From NCBI GenBank assembly GCA_029260595.1, contig JAJDCY010000023.1, positions 124,001 to 188,000 of the forward strand: a stretch of DNA of 64,000 bases, in the 5' to 3' direction. The number at the start of each line of letters is the position of its first letter. The stretch's first letter is position 1. This DNA is from Phycisphaeraceae bacterium (GTDB lineage: Bacteria > Planctomycetota > Phycisphaerae > Phycisphaerales > Phycisphaeraceae). The notes beneath the pieces were generated by a model that was not told the DNA's origin, ran no database searches, and worked only from the letters and a program-made list of their open reading frames with translations. Made by a program: the position numbers and the translations under genes. Shown here piece by piece: positions 63,187 through 64,000 of the stretch.

Positions 63187-64000
63187 TCGTTCGGGACCAA
63201 TCGTCTTGATCGCCATACCAGCGTGCCAAGACCGCAAAGCGCCAGTACTGCTGCGCTCGCCGGCTCAGGAACATCATCGGCGAACACCTCAAACCGGTCG
63301 TAGTGAATGCTGCCAAGGACGGTGCTCGCACCGAACCCAAACGTGTCCTGCCACAGCAGCACCGAGAACGCATCAACCGCAAAAACGTCATCCGCGCCCA
63401 ACACCAACTCGATCGTGGTCTGATCCCCGTCCGCCCCGCCGGCAATGACTGTAGGTGGGTCCATGCTGCCCGGCGGCGGTGGGATGCTGCCGACCGCGTT
63501 GATCGCAACCAACCCCGATCCGTCCTCCAAGGTAAGCGTGGCCGTCCGCGTCGGAGCGGTGTAAACCAGCTCAACCGTGAACGGCGTTGACAGCGGCAAC
63601 TGCTCCGGCTCACCGGCGTCGTCGATCAACGACTCGACCCCCTGCGGAAATTTGACCTGGTCGAAGAAACTCGAATCGTCGTCACCGTCGTCGGACGTGA
63701 TCACCGTCGGCGAGAGGGTGATCGAGTTGAAGGGGAAGTTCGGGTCGTCCCGCCCGTCAAACGGAAAGTAATCGACCGTCACCACATCATGCGCATCGTC
63801 CGGCCCGGACCCGGCGCCCGGAAACACCCCGCTAGGCCCAAACCCGCCCGGGCGATCGAATCCGGTCGTCACACTGTTGATCAACCCAAACGAGATCTGC
63901 GCCAACCCGGTCGTCGTCAGGTCGGTGCCGAGTGAAAAGTCAACGGTGAAACGAAAACTATCCACCTGGGTCAGCGTCCGACCGAGCGGCCACAGGACCT
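63183..64000 (-). CDS. PEP-CTERM beta-sandwich protein, N-terminus beyond the window
   Basis: At least 272 residues; the frame is open to the right edge. The body is beta-rich with acidic loops (TDLTTTGLAQISFGLINSV, RTATLTLEDGSGLVAI, TIELVLGADDVFAVDAFSVLLWQD) and resembles jelly-roll domains. The tail VPEPASAAVLALCGLGTLVW is a PEP-CTERM signal. Its stop overlaps the start of the pseudopilin gene, linking the two. Confidence 0.82.
   Translation of the reverse strand, partial: VLWPLGRTLTQVDSFRFTVDFSLGTDLTTTGLAQISFGLINSVTTGFDRPGGFGPSGVFPGAGSGPDDAHDVVTVDYFPFDGRDDPNFPFNSITLSPTVITSDDGDDDSSFFDQVKFPQGVESLIDDAGEPEQLPLSTPFTVELVYTAPTRTATLTLEDGSGLVAINAVGSIPPPPGSMDPPTVIAGGADGDQTTIELVLGADDVFAVDAFSVLLWQDTFGFGASTVLGSIHYDRFEVFADDVPEPASAAVLALCGLGTLVWRSRRLVPNE

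Overview
The window reads as chromosomal DNA from a planctomycete, most likely class Phycisphaerae. The evidence is high GC content, several secreted proteins ending in a VPEP-type PEP-CTERM tail, many pseudopilin-like proteins with the FTLIELLVV leader (one with an H-x9-DG motif), a HYExAFE protein, a VanZ-type membrane protein and LL-diaminopimelate aminotransferase. Genes are densely packed on both strands. I found no rRNA, tRNA, CRISPR array or complete insertion sequence apart from the element inside valS.

Layout. 1-12.9 kb is mostly translation and RNA processing: ileS (cut by the window edge), a HYExAFE protein, hisS, a YkgJ-type cysteine cluster protein, rsmD, ffh, valS, recO and a YjbQ protein. 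valS is the most striking gene: a complete REP-associated tyrosine transposase (RAYT) domain, bounded by perfect 30-bp inverted repeats, sits in frame inside it, and all synthetase motifs remain on both sides. A cluster of REP-like palindromes follows valS. 12.9-15.1 kb holds two tandem secreted metalloprotease-like paralogues. 15.4-19.3 kb holds rplU and a four-gene lipoprotein operon resembling LpoB/YcfL/COG3014. 19.5-20.9 kb holds a PEP-CTERM protein preceded by a near-consensus promoter and a hairpin-rich untranslated region that may be a new structured RNA. 21-26.3 kb is an alaS-dapL-thiS-thiG run, divergent from a GH57 glycoside hydrolase.

27.8-35.8 kb has a pseudopilin, small proteins, an oligopeptide-binding protein with one permease, and a sodium-pump decarboxylase set (gamma, biotin carrier, beta) followed by birA. 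35.8-50.9 kb holds clpC, a radical SAM protein, gltX, an EVE protein, a PfkB kinase, class II aldolase, argJ, a P1B metal ATPase, a LVIVD-repeat PEP-CTERM protein and superoxide dismutase. 51-57 kb has a divergent sigma factor with a structured leader, a VanZ protein and a tandem array of three pseudopilin paralogues. 57-64 kb has pyrC, a small membrane protein, a large membrane protein with an ABC ATPase, and a translationally coupled pseudopilin/PEP-CTERM pair running off the window.

Together the genes are housekeeping functions (five aminoacyl-tRNA synthetases in 42 kb, SRP, Clp, thiamine, arginine, pyrimidine and lysine pathways) interleaved with lineage-specific envelope and secretion genes. 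All functional calls come from reading the sequence only; no database search was run.
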